From: Cladorrhinum sp. PSN259
Taxonomy: Eukaryota; Ascomycota; Sordariomycetes; Sordariales; Podosporaceae
Assembly (NCBI GenBank): GCA_033725935.1
Contig: MU867081.1
Span: 372,001 to 436,000, forward strand
Length of the DNA stretch: 64,000 bases
Direction of reading: 5' to 3'
How positions within the stretch are numbered: position 1 is the stretch's first letter; every line of letters begins with the position of its first letter. The notes under the pieces are model-generated. The model did not search any database. It saw nothing but the letters and a program-made list of their open reading frames with translations, and was not told where the DNA came from. The translations under genes were made by a program, and so were the position numbers. Positions 54,404 to 64,000 of this stretch are shown piece by piece.

Positions 54404-57280
54404 ATGGAAGACATCGCTGAGAGCGATGCCCTCCTTCAGTATGTCGGACACACCCTCCCCATCCGCTTCAACCCGGGCATCATCGTCCTCAGCTACTTCA
54501 TCAGTCTTGTTGGCGCAATGTCGACCCTCGAACTCATCAACCGGAGGACGTCAAGGAAAGGCTACTACAACAACCTCTTGCTGTTGGGCGCTGCAATAAC
54601 CATGGGTGGTGTTTCCATCTGGTGCATGGTCTGTCACATACCCACTCATTCTCCCCCTTTTCCTAAACACAGTATGCTGACATGAGGTTAGCATTTCGTC
54701 GGTAACCGTGCCTTGGATCTTCTCGACGGCCAACCAGAACTCACCATCGCCTACTCGGCAGGCGTCACGGCGGCCTCCTTCTTCGTTCCCATCTTCGTCT
54801 TGTATGCTGCCTTTTTCGTCGTCACCAGTACCAACAGTCCCACAGAAGTCAGCTGGTGGCGCATCGTCGTCTCTGGCGCCCTGTCCGGCGGCGCCATCTG
54901 CGGCATGCACTATCTCGGCAACGCCTCAATCAGCAACTACCGATGCTATTACAATGTCGCCAACGTTGCCGGTGCTGTCGTCATTGCCGTAACCGCCAGT
55001 TCCGTAGCGCTTGCATTGTTCTTCGTCTTTAGAGCAACGTGGAACAACGCGTGGTGGAAGAGAATTGGATGTGCTCTTGTGCTGGCTTCAGCTGTATCGG
55101 GGATGCATTGGTGTGCTGCGATTGGCACGAGTTATGAGCTGCTTTATCTGACTTCACGGAGGGATCTGGCTGGAAGGAACACTCTCGTTATTGTCATCAC
55201 GGTTCTGTCGGTTGCTGTCTGCATGGTCATGGCAGGAACCGCCGTTTACTCGGCTCGCGTGCGCCAAGCGTACGCAGACAAGGCCCAGAGGATTACGCTC
55301 GCGGCCGCCGTGTTTGACTCTCAGGGAAGGATTTTGGTCACCACGGATGGTCTTCTGCCCAGCGAGGAGGTTACCAGCAAGTTTGTTCAGAAGGGCCAGA
55401 ACGACGTCTTCTCCACCGCACACCCCCTATTTCACTGGGTCTTCCGGGCATCCCGGAACTGGACCAGTGTTACCGTCCTGCTGGGCAAGATGAGACAACA
55501 TCTCGCCGAGCTTCCACACCACAAACGAGGTGTTCGCACGGGCATCTCTCTGATCGACGACGAAGGGCACGTCATCGACAACTACGACATCGTCTTCCGT
55601 GAATTGTTTTGTCTCGCCGCCGCCGGGCTTGCTGACAGACTAAATGAGAACCTGACCGACGCTGGAATTCTCTGGGATGAAATTCTCGCGACCGGTGGTC
55701 CTCAGGACTCGGCGTCGGTTAACTGGGGTTCGAGCAGAGAGACGCACGCCATCATGAAGCAATCTGCAGATGACTTGGCTGAGAAAGGCATCACGCCCAT
55801 AAACACCGGCCATGGCTCACTCATGTGCTTGGTTCGCGTTGTCGATAACCCCCGGGTAATCAGCCGACTTGAGGCCGGCGGCTTTCTCTTTGCTGATCCA
55901 CATCAAGTAGCTCACATCATCACCACCAAGATGCAAATCCGCACACCCAAATTCGAGGCAAGGCTCACTTCTATGAGGGACTACGGACGAGGCGCAATGT
56001 TAGACCCCGGTGTCCACGTTGGCTTGTTCGCGCTCCGGACCCAAGTTGAACTCAAGGGTTTCGACATCTTGGTTCGCAAACAAGCTCGCAACCTCTTGCC
56101 TAGTGTTGGCATGCCTCTTGACAGAATTGAACAGACCAACATTGACTTCCTCGGTCGTTTTGATGGTCTGACAGTCCGACAGGTGCTTCAGCAGCTCGAG
56201 AATGTTCAAGATATCCCGCCTCGCAACGCAAGCTTTGCCGCCCATTTCCACGATGCCGTTCGCGATCTTCGGGCCGAGATCGATGATCCCATGTTTGAGG
56301 TTTCAAGATTGGTAGCACGGGTAGCACAGGTACCGTGCCGACAAGCAAACGAGGACGGCTTGAAGCTTGCCACGGCCTCGATGATCGCCTTTAGTGTCAT
56401 TATTCCAATTCACGAGCGGATCGACACACCCAACTTTGAGTTTACCCCCTTGTATTTCTTCAAGACGCAACAGCTCGTGTATGAGAACTCACCACACGCA
56501 GCCGCATTCGCTAGAAGCGTGCACCGCGAGTTGAGTTCAGTTCTTAACGGTGTGCCAGAAGCAGACAGGGTCAGTCCGTCGGCCAAGTTCGCAGCAGCAG
56601 TTCTGCCTTCTAAATTCGGAAGGAAAATTATCAAGAAGTCTGCCAAGGATCGCCAGGCCAAGGCCAGCAGGCTCGTCTCCTCCAGCAGGGAGTGCATGGC
56701 GCATTCGCCATCCAACATGTCAGTTGCGTCTCTCCCAATCTCCGGGGATACAGAATCTCCGCTCTCAGAGCGGCGTTCATTGTCAGACCTCAACCCAAAG
56801 GCACAAGCGGCCCACTATGACCGACAACGTGCAGCGGCGCCGCCTCGTCCGGGGGCTCTAGCCACCAACGGGCGCAAGGGGGCTCAGGCGGGGGGCGGCT
56901 TGTTTGGCAACATGGGCATCATGGTCTCGCAAGAAATCACTGTTGCGGTCGACGATGAAGAAGCGAAACGTGCCTCTTCTTTTACCGAGCCTGCGGATTC
57001 TCTCACGTCACCTGGGTCGGATCCTCCTCGCCGGTCAGAAGGTGGAGACCGGCCCCTCCATCGGGGTCAAGAACCGCCAATACCCAAGCACATGGCTGGG
57101 TATGATCGGGAGATTGAACTCAAGGATGTGTCGGGGCTGGTTTTGAATGCAGGAGAGGGTATATCTGTGGCAAGGGTTGAGGTCAAGAAGGAAGAGACGG
57201 GAGAAGAGACATTTGTTGATGAATTGTTTGCGGGATGTTTTAGGGCTCACGGTGCTCACGGTGGCGTGGGCAAGTTTTAG
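54404..57280 (+). CDS. MHYT-domain membrane sensor protein
   Basis: Two exons (54404-54628, 54692-57280; intron 54629-54691, donor GTCTGT, branch GCTGAC) encode 937 residues. The first ~250 residues are the MHYT domain, seven membrane helices with repeated Met-His pairs: IWCM|HFVGNRAL (split exactly by the intron), GGAICGMHYLGNASI and SGMHWCAAIGTSY. Such His/Met pairs at the membrane surface are proposed to bind copper and sense oxygen, CO or NO. The rest is a large cytoplasmic part with a globular region (about 270-640, e.g. RITLAAAVFDSQGRILVTTDGLLPSEE-type PAS-like start) and a disordered tail rich in Ser, Pro and Gly. No histidine kinase, GGDEF or EAL motif, unlike bacterial MHYT proteins; the fungal members of this size are uncharacterised. 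The chosen ATG gives the usual helix start (LPIRFNPGIIVLSYFISLVGAMSTLE). Confidence 0.88.
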
Positions 57281-57901
57281 TCTCGAGGGACACAAAAAGG
57301 GTGTGGTGATTCGAATTTGGCAAGTGATACCCAATGGCTTGGTTTTTTGAATGGGTTTTATGGTAAATGCCAAATGATCATTGTATGTATTATATGGGTA
57401 ATGTTAACTTGGTCTGTATATATTAGATGGGTAATGGCAACTTGGTTCTATAAGAAATTCTCAAAATGTCGTGCCACTTTGAGGTTGTGAGTTTGCATAG
57501 CCCCTGAGCGCCGAGTGTGTGTGCAGGTAGGGGATGGCAGCCGGCAGGATGACACCCCGAGCTTATTTCAACATTGTACGGCGAAGCCGCGCAACCTCGA
57601 ACCCAGATGGTGCGTTGTAACTGGCAAATTTCACGACGTTGCAGCTTATTTATTATTAGCGAGCTGAAAAAAAAAAAATTGTGTTCTTTTTACGTACCGT
57701 ACCCATCTGGGCAATGTCTGTTCCGCTGTTGACAGTTCTCATCTCCATCATGAATTTGACACCGTCAACCCGAGTGATTTCCAGTAAAGCCACAAGATTA
57801 CATATCTACCATCAATCAACCAACCAACTCCATTGTACAGTTTTTCTGTCCGAGCACACTCAGTCATCTTGCTCAATCCATCATAACGACAATAAATAAA
57901 A
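57281..57901. other. intergenic region, no gene seen
   Basis: About 620 bases between two co-directional genes: 3' flank of the MHYT gene and promoter of the hydrolase gene. Nothing else recognised. Confidence 0.5.
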
Positions 57902-59005
57902 ATGGCCACTCTCAAAAGCTCAATGGGCCTCTTATCATCCGCCTTTCTCATCCTGACAATAATCCTCCACCGAACAAACGTCATTCGTCTCCCGCCATTC
58001 TTTTTGCGTCTTCCTTTCTTGTCTCATCCCACAGACGAAAAAGAAGAAGAGAAAATCGCACCGACGCATGGTTTTATTTTACGCGGTGATGATGACGACG
58101 CACAGAAAGAAGGAAGAAGAATCGCATACAGCGTATACAACCCGACCTGGTACAAGTGCACGGCTTTTTACCTGCACGGAACCCCGTCCTCGCACCACGA
58201 GGCGTTCATGTTGGCTGCCGCCGCGAGGAAATACGGACTGAGAATTATCGCGCCGAGCAGGCCGGGATTCGGCGGGAGTTCATTCAGTAAAAATGCCGCG
58301 CTGGTCGATTACGCGGGGGATATCTTGGCGCTGGCGAACGAGGTTGGAGTCAAGAGGTTCGGCATCATTGCCGTCAGCGGCGGCGCGCCGTTTGCGTTTG
58401 CCTGCCGGAAGGCTATTAGCAGAGAGAGGCTGGTGGGGATGTGCATCGTGGCGGGCATGTACCCCCGCAGTTTGGGAACGGGGGGGATGCAACTAGGTAG
58501 CAGGGTTTTGCTTGTGCTGGCGAGGTGGTGGCCTTGGTTCCTCGAGTGGGTGATTGACAAGCAGGTTGCCGGGGGGATTGTAGAGGATGAGAAGAAGGTT
58601 GAGGAGATGTTGCGGGGTCAAATGGAGGGCAAGGGGGAGATTAAACAGTATGAAAGAGAGATGTGGGAAAAGAGCAGTGACGAGATGAAAAGGAGCGTGG
58701 TGATGAGTGTTACGGAGGGGGTCAAGTACGGAGGGAAAGGCGCGGCTTGGGAGATGAGGCTGTTGGGTTCGGATTGGGGGTTTGAGCTTGATGATGACGA
58801 GGTTAAACCGCAACGAAAGGGAGAGCTGGTCATGTGGCATGGGGATAGGGATGAGAACGTTCCGGTTGGGATGGCCAGGAGGGCGAAGGAGAAGTTGGGG
58901 GAGGGAGCGGATTTGAGGGTTGTGGAAGGGCAGGCACATGGGACGCTGACCATGTTTAAGAGCGAGGAAATTGTTCAGTGTTTGGTTGGGATGTTGAGGG
59001 GTTGA
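57902..59005 (+). CDS. alpha/beta hydrolase-fold protein
   Basis: Single-exon gene, 367 residues. A hydrophobic N-terminus (LLSSAFLILTIILH, about 10-23) may be a membrane anchor. The alpha/beta hydrolase core runs from about residue 55: oxyanion segment FYLHGTPSSHHE (89-100), PSRPGFGGSS (118-127), nucleophile elbow AVSGGAPFA with Ser159, acid in MWHGDRDENVPV and base His in EGQAHGTL. The complete triad suggests an active esterase, lipase or related hydrolase; substrate unknown. Sequence between 195 and 290 is the helical cap. Codon use in the 3' half is G-rich and contrasts with its 5' end. It is followed 130 bases later by the convergent helicase fragment. Confidence 0.88.
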   Translation: MATLKSSMGLLSSAFLILTIILHRTNVIRLPPFFLRLPFLSHPTDEKEEEKIAPTHGFILRGDDDDAQKEGRRIAYSVYNPTWYKCTAFYLHGTPSSHHEAFMLAAAARKYGLRIIAPSRPGFGGSSFSKNAALVDYAGDILALANEVGVKRFGIIAVSGGAPFAFACRKAISRERLVGMCIVAGMYPRSLGTGGMQLGSRVLLVLARWWPWFLEWVIDKQVAGGIVEDEKKVEEMLRGQMEGKGEIKQYEREMWEKSSDEMKRSVVMSVTEGVKYGGKGAAWEMRLLGSDWGFELDDDEVKPQRKGELVMWHGDRDENVPVGMARRAKEKLGEGADLRVVEGQAHGTLTMFKSEEIVQCLVGMLRG

Positions 59006-59137
59006 GAGGATTAGGCTTGGGAGATTAATTTTGTGCCCATGGTAAGATTGAAGTACATAGCTCTCAGTGAGATCAAGCAGTGATCTTATAAACATTTACC
59101 CCAGCCTCCCCTGCCACGCTTATTCTCGCGCCGAGTT

Positions 59138-59776
59138 CTAATCCTTGTCTTCTAGCGAAGAGTCCTCAAGAATAGCCTCTTCCACTTGCCCTCTGCAGGA
59201 CATGACCGTATCCATGTCGATGGCATATTCTGTCAATGGGACGCCAAGAGCTCTCTCCAGGCGCAAATAGATGTCCACATCGCTATAGACAACATGTTGG
59301 CTCGGCCGGCTACAAATTGGGAGTGCGTCAACTTACTATTGTGTGACAAAGGTAATGGCGCCGTGCCATGAACTGCCAGCACCATCTACGTTACTAATGC
59401 GTTGCATGTATGTCCCGGCAGTCATTTTCCATGTCAAGCTGAAGTTGATGATGCGGTCGACGACAGGAACTCGAATGGGATCAAGGGTGGCCGCAACGTC
59501 TGTTGTCACAATGGCATGGCACTCCTTGCGGCGGAGCTTGTCCAAAGCAGCTGCTCGCGCGGATCGAGAGAGATTGCTTTGAAGCGAAACAATACCCATC
59601 TTGAGACTATGGAGCAGACGAGAAACCCGACGCGTCTCTGAAAGGGATCGGGTGAAAATGGCCGTCGTTTGGCCGGTCCTCTGCGCCTCGTTGCAGAGGT
59701 GGATGAGGTGGGCGTCCTTGAGTTTTCGATTCAGGTAGAGGTAGTAATGATGCATCATGGTGGGACTATTGAGCAC
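59138..59776 (-). pseudogene. truncated, motif-degenerate RRP3-like DEAD-box helicase fragment
   Basis: Two exons (59776-59337 and 59282-59138; intron 59283-59336, GTAAGT...CTATAG) encode about 194 residues matching only the second RecA-like domain and C-terminus of RRP3/DDX47-type rRNA helicases: AIFTRSLSETRRVSRLL, then LSRSARAAALDKLR, then DVAATLDPIRVPVVDRIINF and ITFVTQYDVDIYLRLERALG. The whole first domain (Q motif, Walker A, DEAD, SAT) is missing and is not found upstream. Motif V (normally DVAARGLD) reads DVAATLDP, and motif VI (HRxGRxxRxG) is lost (MQRISNVDGAGSSW). ATP hydrolysis is therefore not possible. Yet the frame and the intron are intact. A (GT)n run adjoins the 5' end and may be the break point of the duplication. 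Probably a decaying partial gene copy. Confidence 0.75.
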
Positions 59777-59777
59777 T

Positions 59778-59778
<1 letters not shown>

Positions 59779-59817
<39 letters not shown>
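59779..59817. repeat. (GT)n microsatellite at helicase fragment end
   Basis: About 19 GT units immediately 5' (on the minus strand) of the helicase fragment. On the minus strand it reads CACA...CACACCAG, resembling an intron end. Confidence 0.95.
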
Positions 59818-59818
<1 letters not shown>

Positions 59819-60973
59819 AAGAAGAGGAAATATTCATGAAAATCAATCCCGTGCGTCATTGATCAAGCCATTCCCACCATCAATTCTGCCCTAATCTTTC
59901 ACAGCTGAACCTTGATTTGACAGGAGAGTCACGGACCAACTTCCCCGCTGCTGGCAGACACACCGAGTCATTCTTATCAGTATGTACCAATCCTAAATCT
60001 TTCCACGCCCCCAACAGAAAGCCTGCAGTTGAAGGTGTCACCCGAGGAGGCGGTTGAGCAAGATTGTGAAGCTCTTTCCAGGTAGTCTGAGATGTAACTC
60101 TAGCATAGGTACCTGCCTACCATGAGGGAGTAGTTGAGCAACTCCTCTGCCCTCAACTCGGTGACTTTGATATCCACTCATCAGGCCGTTGCTGCCCCTT
60201 GAAATTGTTGGAAAGCACATTGTCCCCCTAGGTGATTTCCTTCCCCCGCACTGCTTTCTAGACTGCTTCCTCTCAACTTTTTTTCAAGTCCGTCCTTGAC
60301 TTACAGCAGGTAGGTTAAGGTAGGTACGCGTCGGGAAAGCACACAGCATCGACTCTCATGTAAGTGACCTGCGGCGGAATATTTTGGCACTTTTCTTTTT
60401 CTTGACAATAAACAACAGCAGCAGCAGCAACAACAACAATGTTAGTCCTTCACTTCCCCTCATTCTATGCTACGGTGCAGTGAATGCGGTTGCATAGTTG
60501 ATTCCTGTCGTTTAGAATACAGGCAATAACTGAGTGTTGACTCTAGGCCGAGACGTCGAGCCGCCCCCGGTCGCCGCTCCCAGCGTGTGGCGTTGCGGGT
60601 GCTTGATATATGCTTCCTTCGGGCAGGGATATGTCTTCAACTTGATCTCTCTCGGCTGCACCTACAACACTCGCACATCATCCAGTCATCCCGCTTCCGG
60701 CTCTCACACAAGTCGACAAGTCCACCCTCATCTGCAACCTGCGGTCAATACCCCGACCAGCCGTCGTCACCCGCCACGTAACCCCTACCATCCATCCACC
60801 TTGTCACGTCCCCCGGTTAAAGTTGACGTCATCTACGTACCTCACCAAGGCACTAGACTCTGATCAGTCCTATCTACCTTATTGACAGCCCAGTTCCTTC
60901 TACATGATCTTGAAGCTGCGCATGCCGGCACACTTTCACACCAAGCGATCATAGGGCAACTTTACTCGACATC

Positions 60974-61191
60974 GGCTCGCCAGACGAATCCTCTTCGTGA
61001 AGAAGACACTTTGAGTAGGAGTGGAAGGGTCGCTTGATATGGCCCGGCTCGATAGATTCTCTTCGTGAAGGTGAACAGAACTTTGAGTGGGGCGGAGGGG
61101 TTACTTGGTACGGCCCGGCTCGATGAATCCTCGTGAAGAAGAAACCTTGAGTAGGAGTGGGAGGTCGCTTGATATGGCTCGGCTCGATAGA
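60974..61191. repeat. three imperfect ~70-bp tandem units
   Basis: Each unit holds CTCTTCGTGAAG (or TCCTCGTGAAG), then TTTGAGTAGGAGTGG-like sequence and CGCTTGATATGGCCCGGCTCGATA-like sequence. The GGCTCGAT end resembles a part of the dispersed repeat at 61710. Divergence between units is considerable. Confidence 0.7.
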
Positions 61192-61663
61192 TTTTGGGCC
61201 CATGATGGGTGGTGAGGGGAGGGTGTGAAGGCTCTTTAAGGCAGTGTTGGGTGGTGGCGCTTCTTTTAAGGGGAGAAACATTCCTTTTCTACCCCCCATA
61301 ATTACCAGTAATGAAGACGAGGGGTTGCTCGATATTGGTCGGTCGACGGGAGGCAACTTGGTCACTGGATTGAGGGCTTCTGAGAGAAGCGAGAGGCATG
61401 CCTGATATAAAGCCCCTGGAATGAAGCTTGAAAGAGAGGAATGACGATGAGGGGGTTGCTTGATAGTGGGTTGGTGGCAAACCGAAGATACCTAAAGGGT
61501 GGGGGGAGATATGAGTGAGGTATGGGGAAAGAAGTGTTGGTTATCTAGCTACAACTGCCCGTTGGATAGATGTGGACATCAGAAAGTTGTTGAAGAGGGC
61601 AAAAGCCCTGGCAGCTGGCCTTTTCACCACATCTGGCGACCGTTGAAGGTATCGCGAGATCTT

Positions 61664-61797
61664 GGTTGTGGGCGTCGTCGTGGCGCCTGCGACCGAGTCG
61701 TCCCTTATCAATCGAGCCATGTGCAGATAAAGTGTGTATAATTGTATAATAATTGTTCGGGGTTTTTTTTCTTCTTCCGGTTATGCCCGATAACGCT
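61664..61797 (-). repeat. dispersed repeat, right copy (inverted relative to 7078-7213)
   Basis: The reverse complement of 61664-61786 matches 7078-7213, the inner 72 bases with two mismatches. 61774-61797 is identical to 43715-43738. No terminal inverted repeat or target-site duplication could be defined by eye. Confidence 0.85.
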
Positions 61798-62006
61798 CTT
61801 ACGTATACCACAATATTGACCGACTGAAGATAGCTTCAGGCACACGCGCGCTACATAAAGTATCTAATCATGGAATCAAAGCATGGAGTCTATTCGAGAA
61901 TTATAGTAAGAAACTGAAAGTTAAAACTATAAGCAATGTGCGTTACAGCTTGCAACTCATCATCAGCTCTTGCCGCCCTCCTATATATCCACTGACTAAT
62001 CCAAGT

Positions 62007-64000
62007 CTACTCCAAAACCTCCTCAATCCTTTCATGCTCACCCTTTTCAACCCCCTCGATAATCCTCCCAAGAATCTGTTCCATCTCTCTCACCACCCTG
62101 CCCGCAAACTCGCGGTCAAACATATCTGGGTCATACATAATCTTCAACACATGGGCCTTCCCAACCGCCTTGGCCACCTCAACGACCAGCGCGTAGGGCT
62201 GATACATTCGCACCTTGCTCTTGGCCATGACGAGCCACCTGTCTTCTGGCTTGCTTTGCACCTCATCTTCGGGGTCAAACGGCTGGAACAGGAACAGCAC
62301 CGAGTTCCCGTAAACCTCCCTGTCCAGCTTCAAATCCCTGTAGATCTCGTCGAGACTGACGTCGGCGTGCTCCGTCATGTCCCAGAAGTCATCTTGGACA
62401 CTACCCAGAAACTCGGGCACCGTCTGCGTTCTGTCAAGCCGTGTCCGGACGGGGAGGAACGTTGCCAACGTGCCGTTGATGGTCTGTGGGTCCGGAAGGG
62501 AGACGTTGCGCCCGGAGATGAGGTAGTCGAAGTTGACGTCTGTGGAGGCGCTGAAGCGCGACAGCCAGAGCTCGAAGGCGCCCTGGAAGAGAGTGGAGGT
62601 CGTTACGCCCAGGGCTCCGGCTGCGTCGTCTACGCCCGGTGTGGAAATTTTCTCCTTGACGAATTGTGTGATCTTGGGGGCGGGGTTGCGGGCGAGGAGG
62701 TTGTCAGGGGCCTTCCCCCTGAGGGCGGCAGTCCAGCGTTGCAGAGACTCTGCCTTGGGACCTTGGTAGGTTAATTCGGTGAATTCTTTGAACTCGGTGT
62801 GCGGTGGAATGGGTTGACCGGCTAGGATTGCGGCGAAGTGGGTGTCAAAGATGCGCAGGAGTGTCCCGTCGTAGACGGCGTGGTCCATCTTGATGAGAAC
62901 ATCCCATTCGCCCGAGGGGTAGCTGAGGATGGCGTAGCGGATGAAGGCGTTGGGAAACACGAAGCGCTCGGCCCAGATGCGCTCTGCGACAATGGTTGCG
63001 TCATTCTGGTCGCGACAAGGGACTCTCACTACGTCTGGATCGGTGTTGCGAAGAACACAGCCGACCCATTCAACCGAGGAAACCTGGAGCCAGGTCGTGC
63101 GCAAGATCTCGTTGGCTTGGGTGAGGGCGCGGGTCGCAGCCAACCAGCGCTCTGGGTCTGCGGAAGCGGGCATCCGTCTAACAGTTTGGAGAACCCACAT
63201 CTGGTCAAGGCGGGCCCCCTGGGTAAGGAACTCGGTCTGCCCTGGCGGGCAAGGGTATATGTATTCGATGTCTTGGCCCAGTTTCAAGTCGGCCGCGTCT
63301 AGTCTCTGTTGTACTGCAGGAGAGGGTTCGAAGGCACGGCTCTTGGCTGTGCCGCCCCGTGCGACCTGCTGCATCGTCGCCGCCATGTCCTTCAGCTTCG
63401 AAGACCGTAGAATGTTCGGGACACTCATCATGTACCCCGCCTGGCGGGCCATGCTAGCCAGGCTGATAGCATAAATAGAGTCGCCCCCCAACGTGAGGAA
63501 GTTGGCCTCCCGTCCAATCTGAGCCGTGGGAATGCTAAAGAGCTCGGACCACATACGCTCCAGCGCTTCCTCAGCGGCTGTCTCTGTGGGTACAATCTCG
63601 TGGCTGTCCGTCACTGTTTCCAACACGTAGCGACCCAACTCCACCGGACCGAGTTCTTCCATCTTCTTCTGCAACGCCTTCCTGTCGACCTTGCGCGAGG
63701 GGAGTTTTGGGAAGGAACCCATTGGGATGACGAACTTGGGCACCATGTAAGTGGCCAAGGAGTCTAGTGACGCCCTCAAGGACGCGAAGACATCAATGTG
63801 CTCAGCTACGTCCTGGATATCCAACGAGTTGTCCTCCCGGAAGATGCAGAAAGCCACCAGGCGTGGGTTGTTGTCAAACTTTGACACCAACGCGACCACA
63901 TCCTTGACCAGGCCAGTCTTCCGGATTGCGCTCTCCACTTCGCCCAGCTCGATCCGGTGGCCGTGCACTTTGACCTGGTTATCTTTCCTCCCGAGGCACT
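62007..64000 (-). CDS. C-terminal part of a nonribosomal peptide synthetase (A-T-C), truncated by window edge
   Basis: The frame is open to the right edge, so the gene begins outside; ~664 residues are visible. They start within the adenylation domain (GRKDNQVKVHGHRIELGE, motif A8), with A10 at LPSRKVDRKAL. The thiolation domain has the phosphopantetheine Ser in FLTLGGDSIYAISL. Then a terminal condensation domain starts at YIYPCPPGQTEFL, with active-site motif MDHAVYDG: the catalytic second His and the Asp-Gly are kept, while the first His is Asp. The DFxxG-like region and RTRLDRTQTVPEFL follow. A terminal C domain in fungal NRPSs often serves chain release by macrocyclisation or transfer to another carrier or amine. 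The substrate cannot be told because the specificity residues lie outside. Confidence 0.93.
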   Translation of the reverse strand, partial: CLGRKDNQVKVHGHRIELGEVESAIRKTGLVKDVVALVSKFDNNPRLVAFCIFREDNSLDIQDVAEHIDVFASLRASLDSLATYMVPKFVIPMGSFPKLPSRKVDRKALQKKMEELGPVELGRYVLETVTDSHEIVPTETAAEEALERMWSELFSIPTAQIGREANFLTLGGDSIYAISLASMARQAGYMMSVPNILRSSKLKDMAATMQQVARGGTAKSRAFEPSPAVQQRLDAADLKLGQDIEYIYPCPPGQTEFLTQGARLDQMWVLQTVRRMPASADPERWLAATRALTQANEILRTTWLQVSSVEWVGCVLRNTDPDVVRVPCRDQNDATIVAERIWAERFVFPNAFIRYAILSYPSGEWDVLIKMDHAVYDGTLLRIFDTHFAAILAGQPIPPHTEFKEFTELTYQGPKAESLQRWTAALRGKAPDNLLARNPAPKITQFVKEKISTPGVDDAAGALGVTTSTLFQGAFELWLSRFSASTDVNFDYLISGRNVSLPDPQTINGTLATFLPVRTRLDRTQTVPEFLGSVQDDFWDMTEHADVSLDEIYRDLKLDREVYGNSVLFLFQPFDPEDEVQSKPEDRWLVMAKSKVRMYQPYALVVEVAKAVGKAHVLKIMYDPDMFDREFAGRVVREMEQILGRIIEGVEKGEHERIEEVLE

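Larger units (their letters stand above)
59818..62006. other. gene-free region with decayed repeats
   Basis: About 2.2 kb without a supportable gene. It contains (CAG)n(CAA)n at about 60415-60438, three ~70-bp degenerate tandem units (60974-61191), further diverged GGTTGCTYGATA-like units to about 61490 and the right copy of the dispersed repeat (61664-61797). Confidence 0.55.

Noticed and set aside
1..64000. CRISPR arrays, prokaryote-type operons, rRNA genes
   Set aside because: None seen; direct repeats present are microsatellites, minisatellites or the coding repeat, and gene structure is eukaryotic.

Overview
The window looks like nuclear DNA of a filamentous ascomycete (Pezizomycotina, probably Sordariomycetes). 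The support is gene content (HET-domain protein, two PTH11/SAT4-type rhodopsin-fold membrane proteins, highly reducing type I PKS, stand-alone A-T-R reductase, NRPS, MHYT-domain protein) and short introns (mostly 53-118 nt) with GTRAGT-type donors and CTAAC/CTGAC-like branch sites. The class-level placement is inference; no species is claimed.

Left accessory zone (1-16.5 kb): the 3' part of an unrecognised four-exon gene, a secreted FAD-linked oxidase, a rhodopsin-domain membrane protein, about 2.2 kb of gene-free DNA with a C/G homopolymer palindrome and AT-rich sequence, a carboxylic-acid-reductase-like A-T-R enzyme, a tRNA-like gene with a Pol III terminator, a sugar-type MFS transporter and a HET protein. 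After a 5.4-kb gap comes a conserved block (22-30.4 kb): a two-finger CCCH protein, mitochondrial acyl carrier protein, the 23-kDa/TYKY iron-sulfur subunit of complex I, and a conserved protein of unknown function.

Central accessory zone (31.8-50 kb): a highly reducing PKS whose DH and ER domains look inactivated while KS, AT, KR and ACP look intact; an FSH1/LovG-type serine hydrolase; a second rhodopsin-domain protein; a CYP505-like P450 without a reductase domain and with an abnormal I-helix; and a small secreted precursor with four tandem 24-residue repeats, each ending in a Lys-Arg (Kex2) site. The PKS, hydrolase and P450 plausibly form a small biosynthetic cluster (PKS chain assembly, hydrolytic release, oxidation). 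The Kex2-repeat protein looks like a precursor of multiple identical secreted peptides and is the most striking object here.

Right zone (51-64 kb): an unrecognised small membrane protein, a 937-residue MHYT-domain sensor, an alpha/beta hydrolase, a truncated and motif-degenerate RRP3-like DEAD-box helicase fragment, a decayed repeat block, and the 3' end of an NRPS (A-T-C) running off the right edge. A ~125-135-bp repeat occurs inverted near both ends (7.1 and 61.7 kb), with a 24-bp piece of the same element at 43.7 kb.

Exon boundaries were worked out by hand from splice signals and frame continuity; domain calls rest on motif recognition, not on database searches.
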